Part shown: in pieces, positions 35,145 to 45,174 of the stretch | Layout: each line of letters starts with the position of its first letter | Position numbering within the stretch: position 1 is the first letter of the stretch | Assembly (NCBI RefSeq): GCF_001050155.1 | Contig: NZ_LFVY01000001.1 | Coordinates: 372,001-436,000 of the forward strand | Reading direction: 5' to 3' | From: Nitratireductor soli | Lineage (GTDB): Bacteria > Pseudomonadota > Alphaproteobacteria > Rhizobiales > Rhizobiaceae | Length of the DNA stretch: 64,000 bases | The notes under the pieces: model-generated | What the model was told of the DNA's origin: nothing | What the model saw: the letters and a program-made list of their open reading frames with translations, nothing else | Databases searched by the model: none | Made by a program: the position numbers and the translations under genes

Positions 35145-36449
35145 ATGAGTGAAAATCGCAAGTTTCAGATCAATTCCCACAGCGGGCTTTCCCGCAGGGC
35201 TACGCTGAAAGGGCTCGGCGCCGCTGCCGGCCTGATCGCCGCGCCAGGTTTCGTGCGCTACGGCCAGGCGCAATCCTCCGAGCCGATTAGGATCGGGTTC
35301 CAGTGCCACCGCACCGGCATCGGCGCCGCCTATGGCCGCTGGTACGAGCGCGTCACGACGGCCGCCGCAAAGCGCATCAACGATGCCGGCGGCATCAACG
35401 GGCGGCCGCTGGAGATCGTCATCGAGGATGACGGCACCGATCCCAAGCGCGGCGCGGAAGTGGTCGAGAAGTTCGCCAACCAGCACAAGGTCGACCTGGT
35501 CTACGGCACGCTGTTCAGCCATGTGGTCGTCGGCTCGGCGCCGGCCGCCGGCGAATTGAAGATCCCCTACTACGTGGTCAGCGAGGGCTATCACGTGGCG
35601 TCGGGCAAATTGAACCGCTACTGCCTGCAGCCCGGCATCACCGATGTGAAGGCGCAGGTGCGTTCCGTCGCTCCGTGGATCGCCGGCAATCTCGGCAAGA
35701 AGGTGACACTGGTCTATCCCGACTACGCCTTCGGCCATGACCACCGCGATTTCTTCGAGCCGGCCATTCAGGCGCAGGGCGGCGAGGTGGTCGCCAAGGT
35801 GCCGATCCCGCCGACGGAATCCTCCTTCACCCGCTATTTCCCGCAGATCCCCACCGACACCGATGTGGTCTACCACGTCATGGTCGGGCCGGCCGTGCTC
35901 ACCTTCGTCAAGGAAATGGGCGAGTTCTTCGGCAATTCGGGACCGCAATTGTTCGGCTTCATCGATTCACTGGAGGCCGTCGACATCAAGAGCCCGGGCC
36001 TCGAATTCCTCAACGGCAGCCATTTCTGGGAAGGCATGCCGCGCTATGCGCAGGCCGACCAGGCCGATTACGTCACCGCCTATCGCGAGGCCGTCGGCAT
36101 CGACGACAATGGCGCCAGCACGCAGGACGCCAAGGACGTTTCGACCGCCGCCCACATGTTCGGCTGCTGGGAGACGCTCAACGTCATCAAGGCATCGATG
36201 GAAGCCTGCGACTACAAGGGCGTTGGCGACCGTGCGGCGATGATCGAGGCGACCGAGGCGATGACCGACATGGAAGCGGGCGCTGACCACCCGCAGGGCA
36301 AGAAGCTGTTCAACGGCAAGATCCACCAGGTGTTCGGCGAGCAGAGCATCAGCCAGGTCTCAGACGGCAAGCTGAAGGTCGTGCATCGCACCTCCATCGA
36401 GGACGGCGCCTACGAGCCGGAAGCCGATTACACGACGATGTCGTTCTGA
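35145..36449 (+). CDS. ABC transporter substrate-binding protein, branched-chain amino acid type, Tat-exported
   Basis: A 434-residue periplasmic binding protein of the Peripla_BP_6 (LivK/UrtA) family. The N-terminus carries a twin-arginine motif, SRRATLKGLGAAAG, followed by a hydrophobic stretch and cleavage near AQA. Signatures include RIGFQCHRTG, RINDAGGINGRPLEIVIEDDG and the hinge region AHMFGCWETLNVIKASME. The start at 35145 is chosen because it gives a proper Tat leader; upstream codons do not. It heads a five-gene importer operon. Tat export is common in this group but unusual enough to imply cytoplasmic folding before export. Confidence 0.93.
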   Translation: MSENRKFQINSHSGLSRRATLKGLGAAAGLIAAPGFVRYGQAQSSEPIRIGFQCHRTGIGAAYGRWYERVTTAAAKRINDAGGINGRPLEIVIEDDGTDPKRGAEVVEKFANQHKVDLVYGTLFSHVVVGSAPAAGELKIPYYVVSEGYHVASGKLNRYCLQPGITDVKAQVRSVAPWIAGNLGKKVTLVYPDYAFGHDHRDFFEPAIQAQGGEVVAKVPIPPTESSFTRYFPQIPTDTDVVYHVMVGPAVLTFVKEMGEFFGNSGPQLFGFIDSLEAVDIKSPGLEFLNGSHFWEGMPRYAQADQADYVTAYREAVGIDDNGASTQDAKDVSTAAHMFGCWETLNVIKASMEACDYKGVGDRAAMIEATEAMTDMEAGADHPQGKKLFNGKIHQVFGEQSISQVSDGKLKVVHRTSIEDGAYEPEADYTTMSF

Positions 36450-36483
36450 GGCTCGGTGAGATCGGTCGAGCCTTGCCCGCGTG

Positions 36484-36604
36484 TGCCTTCATCCTCGTCC
36501 TTCGACAAGCTCAGGATGAGGATGAAGGCATGGCGCCGCCGCTGCAAGGCTCGGGGAGGGCCGCTAACAGAAGTCCTCATGGTGAGCTTGTCGAACCACG
36601 AGGG
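36484..36604. repeat. hairpin and REP-like repeat between binding protein and permease genes
   Basis: A 13-base stem (TGCCTTCATCCTC and complement, 36484-36530) with an inner TCCT/AGGA stem, whose loop reads TTCGACAAGCTC, is followed by a REP-like unit at 36575-36604 (CCTCATGGTGAGCTTG then TCGAACCACGAGG). The same unit recurs four times at 40.0-40.7 kb. The gap 36450-36760 holds no gene; these repeats are its only recognisable content and may limit readthrough into the permease genes. Confidence 0.75.
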
Positions 36605-36760
36605 CGGAATGCCGTGCGGTATCGCAACGACAGACGACCCCGACTTGGACCGGTCACGCTCCCGATGTCTGTGGGTTTCGGCGGCTCGGTGCCTGAGCGC
36701 CTCTCCGGTTCGACATTTCCACCTCTCTCACCAAGACCTTTCATGAAAGCACGTTCCTGA

Positions 36761-37642
36761 ATGGCCTTCGGTCCCTATCTCCTCTTGGCGACGCTCGAAG
36801 GGCTGGTGACGGCGGCCGTCCTGTCGCTGATGGCGCTCGGCCTGTCGCTGGTGTTCGGCGTGATGCGGGTGGTCAATGTCGCCCATGGCGAGTTCTACAT
36901 GCTTGGCGCGGTGCTGGCCTGGTGGTTCTCCTCGCTTATCGGAGGGCACCCGGCGGTCGGTTTTATGCTGGCGCTGGTGCTGAGCCCGCTGGTCGTCGCG
37001 GCGATCGCCTTCGTTGCCGAGCGGCTGGTGCTGAGCCGGCTCAAATACGAGCCGGAGGCGACCATCGTCGCCACCATCGGCCTTCTGTACATCATCCAGC
37101 AATTGGCGCTCACCTTTTACGGGCCGGAGGCGCGGCCGGTGGAGGCGCCGTTCACCTATCGCATCAGCCTGCCCTGGTTCGGCTACTCGGCCTACAAGCT
37201 CGCCGTCATCGGCTTTTCCATCCTGATGATGCTCGCTACATGGTTCGTGCTGACGCGCACCAAGATCGGCCTCGTCATGCGCGCCACCCAGTTCGACCGC
37301 GAGATGGCGCAGGCCTTCGGCATTCCCGTCGGCCGTGTCTATGCCGGCGTCTTCGCGCTCGGCGCCGGGCTGGCGGCGGTGGCCGCCGTCCTCATCGTGC
37401 CGATCCAGCAGGCGCATTATCTGATGGGGCACGACCCGCTGCTGTTATCCTTCATCGTCGTCATCATCGGCGGGCTCGGCTCCCTGCGCGGCACGGTGGT
37501 CGCCGCCGTGCTGATCGGCCTGTCGGACGGCATCATCTCGATGTTCTTCTCGCCGACCTTGGCCAAGATGCTGGCGACGCTGATCGTCGCCCTGGTGCTG
37601 GTCTTCCGCCCGCAGGGCCTGTTCGGGACGGCGGCGCGATGA
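36761..37642 (+). CDS. branched-chain-type ABC transporter permease (LivH family)
   Basis: A 293-residue membrane protein with about eight helices. LivH features: LMALGLSLVFGVMRVVNVAHGEFYMLGA near residue 22, TKIGLVMRATQFDREMAQAFGIPVGRVY in the cytoplasmic coupling loop near 170, and IVVIIGGLGSLRGTVVAA near 230. It overlaps the second permease by four bases. With it, it forms the membrane pore for the substrate delivered by the Tat-exported receptor. Confidence 0.95.
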   Translation: MAFGPYLLLATLEGLVTAAVLSLMALGLSLVFGVMRVVNVAHGEFYMLGAVLAWWFSSLIGGHPAVGFMLALVLSPLVVAAIAFVAERLVLSRLKYEPEATIVATIGLLYIIQQLALTFYGPEARPVEAPFTYRISLPWFGYSAYKLAVIGFSILMMLATWFVLTRTKIGLVMRATQFDREMAQAFGIPVGRVYAGVFALGAGLAAVAAVLIVPIQQAHYLMGHDPLLLSFIVVIIGGLGSLRGTVVAAVLIGLSDGIISMFFSPTLAKMLATLIVALVLVFRPQGLFGTAAR

Positions 37643-38591
37643 CCAGACTGACCCCCTCGGCCAAAGGCATCGCGCTGCATGTCGGCGTCGTTCTTGCCCT
37701 CCTGGCGCTCAACTTCCTCCTGCCGGAATACCATCGCGGCGTGTTCGCCCGCGTGCTGGTGCTTGCCGTCTTCGCCATGGGCTACAACCTCGCCTTCGGC
37801 TATACCGGGCTGCTCAGCCTGGGCCACGCCATGTTCTTCGCCGCTGGTCTTTATGGCGCAGGCCTGACGATCTATCATCTGGAGTGGAGCGTCTGGCCGG
37901 CCTTTGCCGCCGGGCTTGCCGCGGGCGCTGGACTGGCGCTCGTCGTCGGCTTCCTGGCGCTTCGCACCACCGGTGTCGCCTTCATGATCGTCACCTTGAT
38001 GTTCGCCCAGGTGTTCTACCTGACGACGCTCTATTTCACGACCTACACGCGCGGCGAGGAGGGGCTGGTCCTGCCGCAGGCGGCCCGCGTGCTGGGCTTC
38101 CCCGGCGGCACGCTCAACCTGTCCGATCCCTCGACGCGTTATCTCGTGGCGCTGGCTTTGTTCACGCTGGTGCTCGGCGTCATCCTGTTCGTCGTGCGCG
38201 CGCCGTTCGGCCGTTCCCTCATCGCCATCCGCGAGAACGACGAACGCATGCGCATGCTCGGCTATAACGTGTTCGCCAACAAGCTCGCCTCGGTGGTCCT
38301 GTCCGGCATCGTCTGCGCCGCCTCGGGCGCCGCCTATGCCGTGCTGTTCGGCTATGTCGGCTCCGGCTTCGCGGCGATCCAGTATTCCATCCTGCCGCTG
38401 TTGTGGGTGCTGGTCGGCGGGGCGGCAACGACGCTCGGGCCATTGATCGGCACCCTGTTCATGTTCTACGTGATCGACACGGCATCGAGCTACACCACCG
38501 CCCATCTTCTGGTGGTCGGCCTGGTGCTGATCGGCGTCATCCTGTTCTTCCCGAAAGGCATCGCCGGCACGGTGCGCGAAAGGTGGCTGCC

Positions 38592-38604
<13 letters not shown>
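37639..38604 (+). CDS. branched-chain-type ABC transporter permease (LivM family)
   Basis: A 321-residue membrane protein of the LivM family: NLAFGYTGLLSLGHAMFFAAGLYGAG near residue 48, the coupling loop FGRSLIAIRENDERMRMLGYNVFANKL near 195, and LPLLWVLVGGAATTLGPLIG near 255. ATG overlaps the LivH stop; its end overlaps the ATPase start by 13 bases. Encodes half of the pore. Confidence 0.95.
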
Positions 38605-39332
<728 letters not shown>

Positions 39333-39333
39333 G

Positions 39334-40041
39334 ATGCGTGCCGCACTAACAATGGAAGGCGTCGACAGCTTCTACGGCCATGTGCAGGTGCTGCGCGGCT
39401 TCGATCTGGAGCTGAAGGCCGGAGAGGTGCTGTGCCTGCTCGGCCGCAACGGTGCCGGCAAGACGACCGCCTTGAAGACCATCATGGGTCTCGTCCCGGC
39501 GACGGCCGGGCGTATCCTGCTCGGCGATGCGGACCTGACGAAGCTCGCTCCCCACGAGGTGCCGACGGCAGGCGTTGCCTATGTGCCGCAGGGGCGCCGG
39601 CTGTTCTCCGAGCTCAGTGTCGGCGAAAACCTCGAAATCGGCCTGATGACCCGCAACAAGGGCCGTGACACGCGCGACAGCGTGCTCGACCTGTTTCCCA
39701 TCCTGCGCGAACGGCTGAAGCAGCGTTCCGGCACGTTGTCGGGCGGCGAGCAACAGATGCTGGCCATGGCGCGCGCGCTGTGCCTCGAGCCGCAGGTGCT
39801 CCTGCTCGACGAGCCCACCGAGGGGCTGATGCCGTCGATGATCGCCCGCATCCGCGAGACGGTGGCGGCCCTGCGCGCGCGCGGCGTGTCGACCATCCTG
39901 GTCGAGCAGCGCGTCGATGCGGTCCTGCCCGTCGCCGACCGCGTCGCCTTCATCGAGAACGGCCGCAACCGCGAAACGGTCGATGTCGACCGCCTGCGCG
40001 CCGACCCGGAAATGGTGCATCGCTATGTGGGGGTGGGGTGA
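39334..40041 (+). CDS. branched-chain-type ABC transporter ATP-binding protein (LivF family)
   Basis: A 235-residue ATPase with Walker A GRNGAGKTT near residue 38, Q-loop PQGRRLFSELSVGENL, signature LSGGEQQMLAMARAL near 130, Walker B VLLLDEPTEGL and the EQRVDAVL switch region. It is the second nucleotide-binding subunit and last gene of the importer operon, one base after its partner. REP-like repeats begin 15 bases downstream. Confidence 0.95.
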   Translation: MRAALTMEGVDSFYGHVQVLRGFDLELKAGEVLCLLGRNGAGKTTALKTIMGLVPATAGRILLGDADLTKLAPHEVPTAGVAYVPQGRRLFSELSVGENLEIGLMTRNKGRDTRDSVLDLFPILRERLKQRSGTLSGGEQQMLAMARALCLEPQVLLLDEPTEGLMPSMIARIRETVAALRARGVSTILVEQRVDAVLPVADRVAFIENGRNRETVDVDRLRADPEMVHRYVGVG

Positions 40042-40056
40042 GGCAGGCACCAGGCG

Positions 40057-40202
40057 CCCTCGTGGTTCGACAGGCTCACCATGAGGGCTACTGGGAGGGC
40101 TGTGACTGATGGATAAGCAACGCGAGCGTTTCGACAGCTCTCATCATGCACGGCGCAGCCCTATCAACAGCCCTCATGGTGAGCCTGTCGAACCACGAGG
40201 GC
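40057..40202. repeat. inverted pair of REP-like units
   Basis: Two 31-base units in opposite orientation: CCCTCGTGGTTCGACAGG... (40057-40087) and its mirrored copy (40171-40202). Each contains the core TCGAACCACGAGG. The right unit supplies the last eight codons and stop of the GIY-YIG gene. The paired layout is that of bacterial interspersed mosaic elements; no RAYT transposase is present here. Confidence 0.8.
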
Positions 40203-40503
40203 GCTTGGCGCCGGCTTCTCCTTGCCGGTTTCGCGCCAAATCAGGCAATGCCTCATAATCGAGCGCAATGAGCGCCTCTTTCTTGGCGCGTGACCAGCCC
40301 TTGATCTGCCGCTCGCGGGCGATCGCGTCGAGAATGCGGTCGTAGGTCTCCGTAAACATCAGTTCGACCGGCCGGCGCGACTTAGTGTAGCCGTCATAGA
40401 TGCCTTCATTGTGTTCCCAGACGCGACCCTCGATCTCCTGCTTGGTCAGGCCGGCGTAATAGGTGCCATCCGCGCAGCGCAGAATGTAGACGGTGACCTC
40501 CAT
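40174..40503 (-). CDS. GIY-YIG nuclease superfamily protein
   Basis: A 109-residue GIY-YIG domain of the UPF0213 type: VYILRCADGTYYAGLT at the start (the GIY/YIG motifs in relaxed form), a downstream arginine-rich helix, RIWEHN-like VWEHNEG and KGWSRAKKEALI. The start at ATG 40503 is used; the ORF extends 13 codons further without support. The C-terminal PRGSTGSP is encoded entirely by a REP-like repeat, so the original stop has been replaced. It is flanked by repeats on both sides. Confidence 0.88.
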   Translation of the reverse strand: MEVTVYILRCADGTYYAGLTKQEIEGRVWEHNEGIYDGYTKSRRPVELMFTETYDRILDAIARERQIKGWSRAKKEALIALDYEALPDLARNRQGEAGAKRPRGSTGSP

Positions 40504-40578
40504 GTCGTTCTCCTGCGTGCGCGAGGAACACAAGAATAACACATCTCTGGGTTGCGGTTCAATCTATAGCACCAAGCG

Positions 40579-40722
40579 CCCTCGTGGTTCGACAAGCTCA
40601 CCATGAGGACTGTTGAAACGTCCGCGTCGTGCGTGATGAGAGCTGTTGAAACGCCCGCGTTGCGCACGCATCAGCCGCATCCATTCCGGCAGCCCTCATG
40701 GTGAGCTTGTCGAACCACGAGG
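40579..40722. repeat. second inverted pair of REP-like units
   Basis: Units at 40579-40609 and 40693-40722 in opposite orientation, carrying the same TCGAACCACGAGG core as the pair at 40057-40202, with AAGCTC in place of AGGCTC. They fill the gap between the GIY-YIG gene and pncA. Confidence 0.8.
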
Positions 40723-40748
40723 ACGTCATGCGCCATGCTCAATCGCCT

Positions 40749-41348
40749 TCACACCAGCGCCACCCCGGCTTCCCGCATCTTCGCCGTCATTGCCGCCATC
40801 GACCCGTCAAGGTCGATCCCCCGGCATCCCTCCAGCACGACGCTCGCCTCGAACCCCTGCCGGCGCGCGTCGATCGCCGAATAGGCGACGCAGAAATCCG
40901 TCGCCAGACCGGCCAGCGTCAGGCGTGAAATGCCCCGCTCGCGCAGATAGCCGGCAAGCCCGGTCGGCGTTTCGTGGTCGTTCTCGAAAAAGGCCGAATA
41001 GCTGTCGATTGCTTGGCGGAAACCTTTGCGGATGACGAGCTCCGCCCTGGTCCATTCGAGCCCGGCGTGGAACGTTGCGCCCTTCGTCCCCTGCACGCAG
41101 TGGTCGGGCCACAGCGTCTGCGCGCCATAGGGCATGTCGACCGTCTCGAACGGCGTCGCGCCAGGATGCGAAGAAGCAAAGCTCGAATGGCCGGCCGGGT
41201 GCCAGTCCTGGGTCAGGACCACATGCTCGAAACGCTGTATCAGGCGGTTGATCACCGGCACGACCTGGTCGCCATCGGTCACCGCCAGCGCGCCGCCGGG
41301 ACAAAAGTCGTTCTGCACATCGATGACGATCAGCGCCTCGCCGGCCAT
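40749..41348 (-). CDS. pncA: nicotinamidase (PncA family)
   Basis: A 199-residue amidohydrolase converting nicotinamide to nicotinate and ammonia. The catalytic triad is visible: Asp in DVQNDFCPGG, Lys in VIRKGF and Cys in ATDFCV. Metal ligands lie in DWHPAGHSSFA. HPDHCVQGT-like WPDHCVQGTKGA completes the family signature. The start at 41348 has GAGGGAA six bases upstream. It is divergent from the molybdenum hydroxylase genes over a 169-base spacer, so it may feed nicotinate into them as well as serve NAD salvage. Confidence 0.93.
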   Translation of the reverse strand: MAGEALIVIDVQNDFCPGGALAVTDGDQVVPVINRLIQRFEHVVLTQDWHPAGHSSFASSHPGATPFETVDMPYGAQTLWPDHCVQGTKGATFHAGLEWTRAELVIRKGFRQAIDSYSAFFENDHETPTGLAGYLRERGISRLTLAGLATDFCVAYSAIDARRQGFEASVVLEGCRGIDLDGSMAAMTAKMREAGVALV

Positions 41349-41428
41349 ATCTGTTCCCTCGCTTTGGTGAAATTCGGCGCGAAGGTGAACCGAATGTTCC
41401 CCTTTGACAAGCGGCGGAAGCGGCGTAT

Positions 41429-41444
41429 CATTTGTACACGAATG
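41429..41444. promoter_or_regulatory. operator-like palindrome in pncA/hydroxylase divergent region
   Basis: CATTTGT-AC-ACGAATG, seven-base arms with one mismatch, sits near the middle of the 169-base divergent spacer. The core TTTGTACAC is also found at 35056-35064 in the leader of the ABC importer operon. A shared regulator is plausible. Confidence 0.45.
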
Positions 41445-41517
41445 AATTTGGACCGCGACGAACGAGCACAACAAGGTCCTGGAAACGACATCGCGATCAA
41501 GGGCAGGCAGGCGCAGC

Positions 41518-42372
41518 ATGGACTATGCCAGACCGACCGAGCTGGAGGAAGCGCTGGGGCTCTTATGGGCGAGGCGCTGGACGATTATTGCCGGCGGCAC
41601 GGATTTCTATCCGGCGCTGGGGGCGGGGCCGCTGAAGGACGACGTGCTCGACATCAATGGACTTTCTGCATTGCAGGGCATCGCCGAGACGGAGGAGCAT
41701 TTCGTCATCGGTGCGCGCACGAGCTGGAGCGCGCTCCTGCGCGCGCCGCTGCCACCCGCCTTCGACATGCTGAAACAGGCCGCGCGCGAGGTCGGCTCGG
41801 TGCAGATCCAGAACACCGGCACGGTGGCCGGCAATCTGTGCAACGCTTCGCCTGCCGCCGATGGCGTGCCGCCGCTCCTGGCGCTCGACGCGGAGGTCGC
41901 GCTCAGCTCGGCCGAGGGCACGCGCCATCTGCCCTTGTCCGCCTTCATTCTCGGCAACCGCGAGATCGCGCGCGCGCCGCACGAATTGGTGACGGCGATC
42001 CGCGTGCCCAAGGCGTCCGCCGCGGGCCGGTCGAGCTTCGTCAAACTGGGGGCACGACGCTATCTGGTGATCTCCATCGCCATGGCCGCCGCCCGCCTGG
42101 TGTTGGACGGCCGCCAGGTCGCTGAAGTGGCGATTGCCGTCGGTTCGTGCTCGGCGGTGGCGCAGCGCTTGTCGGCGCTCGAGGCGCGGCTTAAGGGGGC
42201 GGATGCAGCCGCGCTGCCGCCGCTGATCGATGCCTATGATTTTCCCGAACTCACGCCCATCGACGATGTGCGCGGCACCGCCGCCTATCGCCGGCAAGCG
42301 GCGCGCGAGATCGTCATGCGGGCGGTTGCCGGCCTGCTGGATGCGGCTGGGCAGGGAGGGCTCGCGGCATGA
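41518..42372 (+). CDS. molybdenum hydroxylase (xanthine dehydrogenase family) FAD-binding subunit
   Basis: A 284-residue FAD subunit: N-terminal YARPTELEEALGLL, IIAGGTDFYPALG near residue 24, and the FAD pyrophosphate site IQNTGTVAGNLCNASPAADGVPPLLAL near 100. A cysteine-bearing GNLCNASPAAD is more typical of purine or heterocycle hydroxylases than of CO dehydrogenases. It overlaps the large subunit by four bases. Confidence 0.95.
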   Translation: MDYARPTELEEALGLLWARRWTIIAGGTDFYPALGAGPLKDDVLDINGLSALQGIAETEEHFVIGARTSWSALLRAPLPPAFDMLKQAAREVGSVQIQNTGTVAGNLCNASPAADGVPPLLALDAEVALSSAEGTRHLPLSAFILGNREIARAPHELVTAIRVPKASAAGRSSFVKLGARRYLVISIAMAAARLVLDGRQVAEVAIAVGSCSAVAQRLSALEARLKGADAAALPPLIDAYDFPELTPIDDVRGTAAYRRQAAREIVMRAVAGLLDAAGQGGLAA

Positions 42373-45116
42373 GCGGCATGCGTCTCAGGCTTTCCTTCGA
42401 GGTCAATGGCAATCCCGTCGAAGCGGACGTTTCCCCGTTGCAGCGCCTGTCGTCGGTGCTGCGCGACGAACTCGGCCTGACCGGCACCAAGGTTGGCTGC
42501 GACGCGGGCGATTGCGGGGCCTGCTCCGTGCTTGTCGATGGCGAATTGGTCTGCGCCTGCCTGGTGCCGGCCGCCAATGTGTCGGGCCGCCGGGTGCGCA
42601 CGGTCGAGGGGCTGTCAAACGGCAGCCTGTCGGCCCTGCAGGAATCATTCCTGCGCCACGGCGCGGCCCAGTGCGGCATCTGCACGCCAGGCGTTCTGGT
42701 CAGCGCCGCCATCCTCCTGGAGCGCAATCCTGCGCCGTCGGAGCAAGAGGTTCAGGATGCGCTGGGCGGCGTGCTGTGCCGCTGCACCGGCTACCGCAAG
42801 ATCATCGAGGCGGTGATGAACGCCAACGGTTCGGTGGCCGTCGATGCGGCGCTGATCGAGGTGGGTGCGGCGGTCGGCGCGTCGCCGATCCGCCTCGACG
42901 GGCTGCGCAAGGTGACCGGAGCGGAGATCTTCGGCGCCGACGAGCGGCCGGCCGATGCCCTGTCGGTGGCGGTTGTCCGCTCGCCGCACTGGCATGCCGC
43001 ATTCGAGATCGGCGATACGGATGCCTTCGTCGCGGCGCATCCGGGCATCGTTGCCGTCTTCACCGCGGCCGACATTCCAGGCGAAAACCGCTTCGGCGTC
43101 ATCCCGCCCTTCGCCGACCAGCCGGCGCTGGCCGAGGGCCGGGCGCGGTTTCGCGGCGAGGCGGTGGCGCTCATTGCCGGCGAGCGCGCGCCGATCGAGG
43201 CGCTGGACCTTGGCGAGTTTCCGATCTCCTGGCATGAATTGCCGCACGCATTGACGCCGGATGAGGCGCGGCGGGAGGGTTTTCCCGACCTGCATGAAGG
43301 ACGCGCGGGCAATCTTCTGACCCAGGGCTTCGTCGAATGCGGCGACCCTGAAGCGGCCATCGAGGATGCGTTTGCCACCGTCACGGGCAGCATCGAGACC
43401 TCCTATGTGGAGCACGCCTATATCGAGCCGGAGGCCGGGTTCGCCATGATGGAGGGCGACACGCTCGTCATCAAGGCCTGCACCCAGGCGCCGTTCATGG
43501 ACCGCGACGACACGGCGAAGGTGCTCGGCCTGCCGCCGGAGAAAGTGCGCATCGTGCCGCTGGCGGCGGGCGGCGGCTTTGGCTCCAAGCTCGATGTGTC
43601 GCTGCAGCCGCTGGTCGGCCTGGTGGCGCTGAAGACGGGACGGCCGGCGGCCATCGTCTACACGCGCGGCGATTCCATGCGCTCCACCACCAAGCGCCAT
43701 CCGGCCTCCATGCGGGCAATGATCGGCGCGGACGCTGCGGGCCGCGTCGCCGGCATGGTGTTCGAGGGCGATTTCAACACCGGCGCCTATGCCAGCTGGG
43801 GTCCGACGGTGGCCAACCGCGTGCCGGTTCATGCCTCGGGGCCATACCTGACGCCCAATTTCCGCGCCACGGGCCGGGCGATCCACACCAACGGCCCGAT
43901 CTCCGGCGCGTTTCGCGGTTTCGGCGTGCCGCAGGCGACGATCATGCAGGAGATGCTGTACGACCGGCTGGCCGAAAAGCTCGGCCACGACCGGCTCGAT
44001 TTCCGCATTCTCAACGCGCTTGTCGATGGCGACCGCACCACCTGCGGCCAGGTGCTCGCCGGTGTCGGCATCCGCCAGTGCCTGGAGGCCTTGAGGCCGC
44101 ACTGGGCGCGCGCCGGGGCCGAAGCCGTGGCCTTCAACGCGAAGGACGGGACTATCAGGCGCGGCATCGGCGTCGCCTCCTGCTGGTATGGCTGCGGCAA
44201 CACGGCGCTGCCCAATCCCTCCACCATCCGCGTCGGGGTCACGGCATCGGGCGCGGTGATGCTGCATCAAGGCGCGGTGGACATTGGCCAGGGCTCGAAC
44301 ACGGTGGTGGCGCAGATCTGCGCCGACGCCGCCGGCCTGCCGCTGTCGGCCTTCCAGCTTGTCGGCGGCGACACGGCGCTGACGCCGGATGCGGGCAAGA
44401 CATCCGCCTCGCGCCAGACCTATGTTTCGGGCAAGGCGGCGGAGAAGGCAGGCCGTGCCTTGCGCGAAAGAATCCTGCGCTTCGCCAATGTCTCGGATGC
44501 CGCCGAAATGAGCATTGAGGATGGCGCGCTGGTCATCCGCGAGGGCGCGGTGCGGCGGCGCATCGCGCTTGCCGAGATCGGTGCCGATGCTTTCGGCTAC
44601 GCCTTCTCGGCCGAGGAGACCTACGATCCGCCGACCACGGCGCTGGACGCAAAAGGGCAGGGCGTTCCTTATGCGGTCTATGGCTATGGCGCACAGCTTG
44701 TCGAACTCGAGGTCGATATTGCGCTGGGCACGGTGAAGCTCGTCAGGATCATAGCCGCGCATGATGTCGGCCGCGCCATAAACCCGCTTTTGGCGGAAGG
44801 CCAGATCGAGGGCGGCATCGCGCAGGGCATCGGCCTTGCGCTGATGGAGGAGTATGTGCCGGGGCGGACGGAAAATTTGCACGACTACCTGATCCCGACC
44901 ATCGGCGACGTGCCGCCCATCGAGACGATCCTGGTCGAGGTGCCGGATCCCGAAGGTCCGTTCGGCGCCAAGGGGCTCGGCGAGCATGTGCTGATCCCCA
45001 CCGCTCCGGCGATCCTCAACGCCATCCGCCACGCGACCGGCGCCGAAATCGCCAGGGTGCCGGCGACGCCGAGCCGCATTCTGGAAGCGATCCGGGCGCG
45101 GGAGGAGACGCGATGA
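42369..45116 (+). CDS. molybdenum hydroxylase: fused 2Fe-2S and molybdopterin-binding subunit
   Basis: A 915-residue protein joining two subunits that are separate in many relatives. Residues 1-160 carry both 2Fe-2S clusters (GCDAGDCGACSV, CGICTPG, CRCTGYRK). Residues about 170-915 form the Moco part: the GGGFGSK segment near 400, AFRGFGVPQA near 515, GQGSNTVVAQI near 640, and the catalytic glutamate in GAKGLGEHV near 875. Such enzymes hydroxylate N-heterocycles beside the ring nitrogen using water. Context (pncA, 6-hydroxynicotinate-reductase-like gene) points to nicotinate or a relative; sequence alone cannot fix the substrate. Confidence 0.94.
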   Translation: MSGMRLRLSFEVNGNPVEADVSPLQRLSSVLRDELGLTGTKVGCDAGDCGACSVLVDGELVCACLVPAANVSGRRVRTVEGLSNGSLSALQESFLRHGAAQCGICTPGVLVSAAILLERNPAPSEQEVQDALGGVLCRCTGYRKIIEAVMNANGSVAVDAALIEVGAAVGASPIRLDGLRKVTGAEIFGADERPADALSVAVVRSPHWHAAFEIGDTDAFVAAHPGIVAVFTAADIPGENRFGVIPPFADQPALAEGRARFRGEAVALIAGERAPIEALDLGEFPISWHELPHALTPDEARREGFPDLHEGRAGNLLTQGFVECGDPEAAIEDAFATVTGSIETSYVEHAYIEPEAGFAMMEGDTLVIKACTQAPFMDRDDTAKVLGLPPEKVRIVPLAAGGGFGSKLDVSLQPLVGLVALKTGRPAAIVYTRGDSMRSTTKRHPASMRAMIGADAAGRVAGMVFEGDFNTGAYASWGPTVANRVPVHASGPYLTPNFRATGRAIHTNGPISGAFRGFGVPQATIMQEMLYDRLAEKLGHDRLDFRILNALVDGDRTTCGQVLAGVGIRQCLEALRPHWARAGAEAVAFNAKDGTIRRGIGVASCWYGCGNTALPNPSTIRVGVTASGAVMLHQGAVDIGQGSNTVVAQICADAAGLPLSAFQLVGGDTALTPDAGKTSASRQTYVSGKAAEKAGRALRERILRFANVSDAAEMSIEDGALVIREGAVRRRIALAEIGADAFGYAFSAEETYDPPTTALDAKGQGVPYAVYGYGAQLVELEVDIALGTVKLVRIIAAHDVGRAINPLLAEGQIEGGIAQGIGLALMEEYVPGRTENLHDYLIPTIGDVPPIETILVEVPDPEGPFGAKGLGEHVLIPTAPAILNAIRHATGAEIARVPATPSRILEAIRAREETR

Positions 45117-45174
45117 GCATCGTGGCGGCCCTTACCCTGCACCTGTGTAAAGTGAAGCACGAGCGGTGCCGCAT

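Noticed and set aside
36456-36760. Small frames between the binding protein and LivH-type genes
   Set aside because: They are translations of the hairpin and REP-like repeats; no conserved protein features.
40057-40722. Repeats considered as a CRISPR array
   Set aside because: Units are in alternating orientation, only four in number, with unequal spacers that hold genes; they fit REP pairs.
42645-45032. 795-codon minus-strand frame opposite the molybdenum hydroxylase
   Set aside because: Shadow frame with no recognisable domain; the plus strand encodes a complete Moco enzyme.
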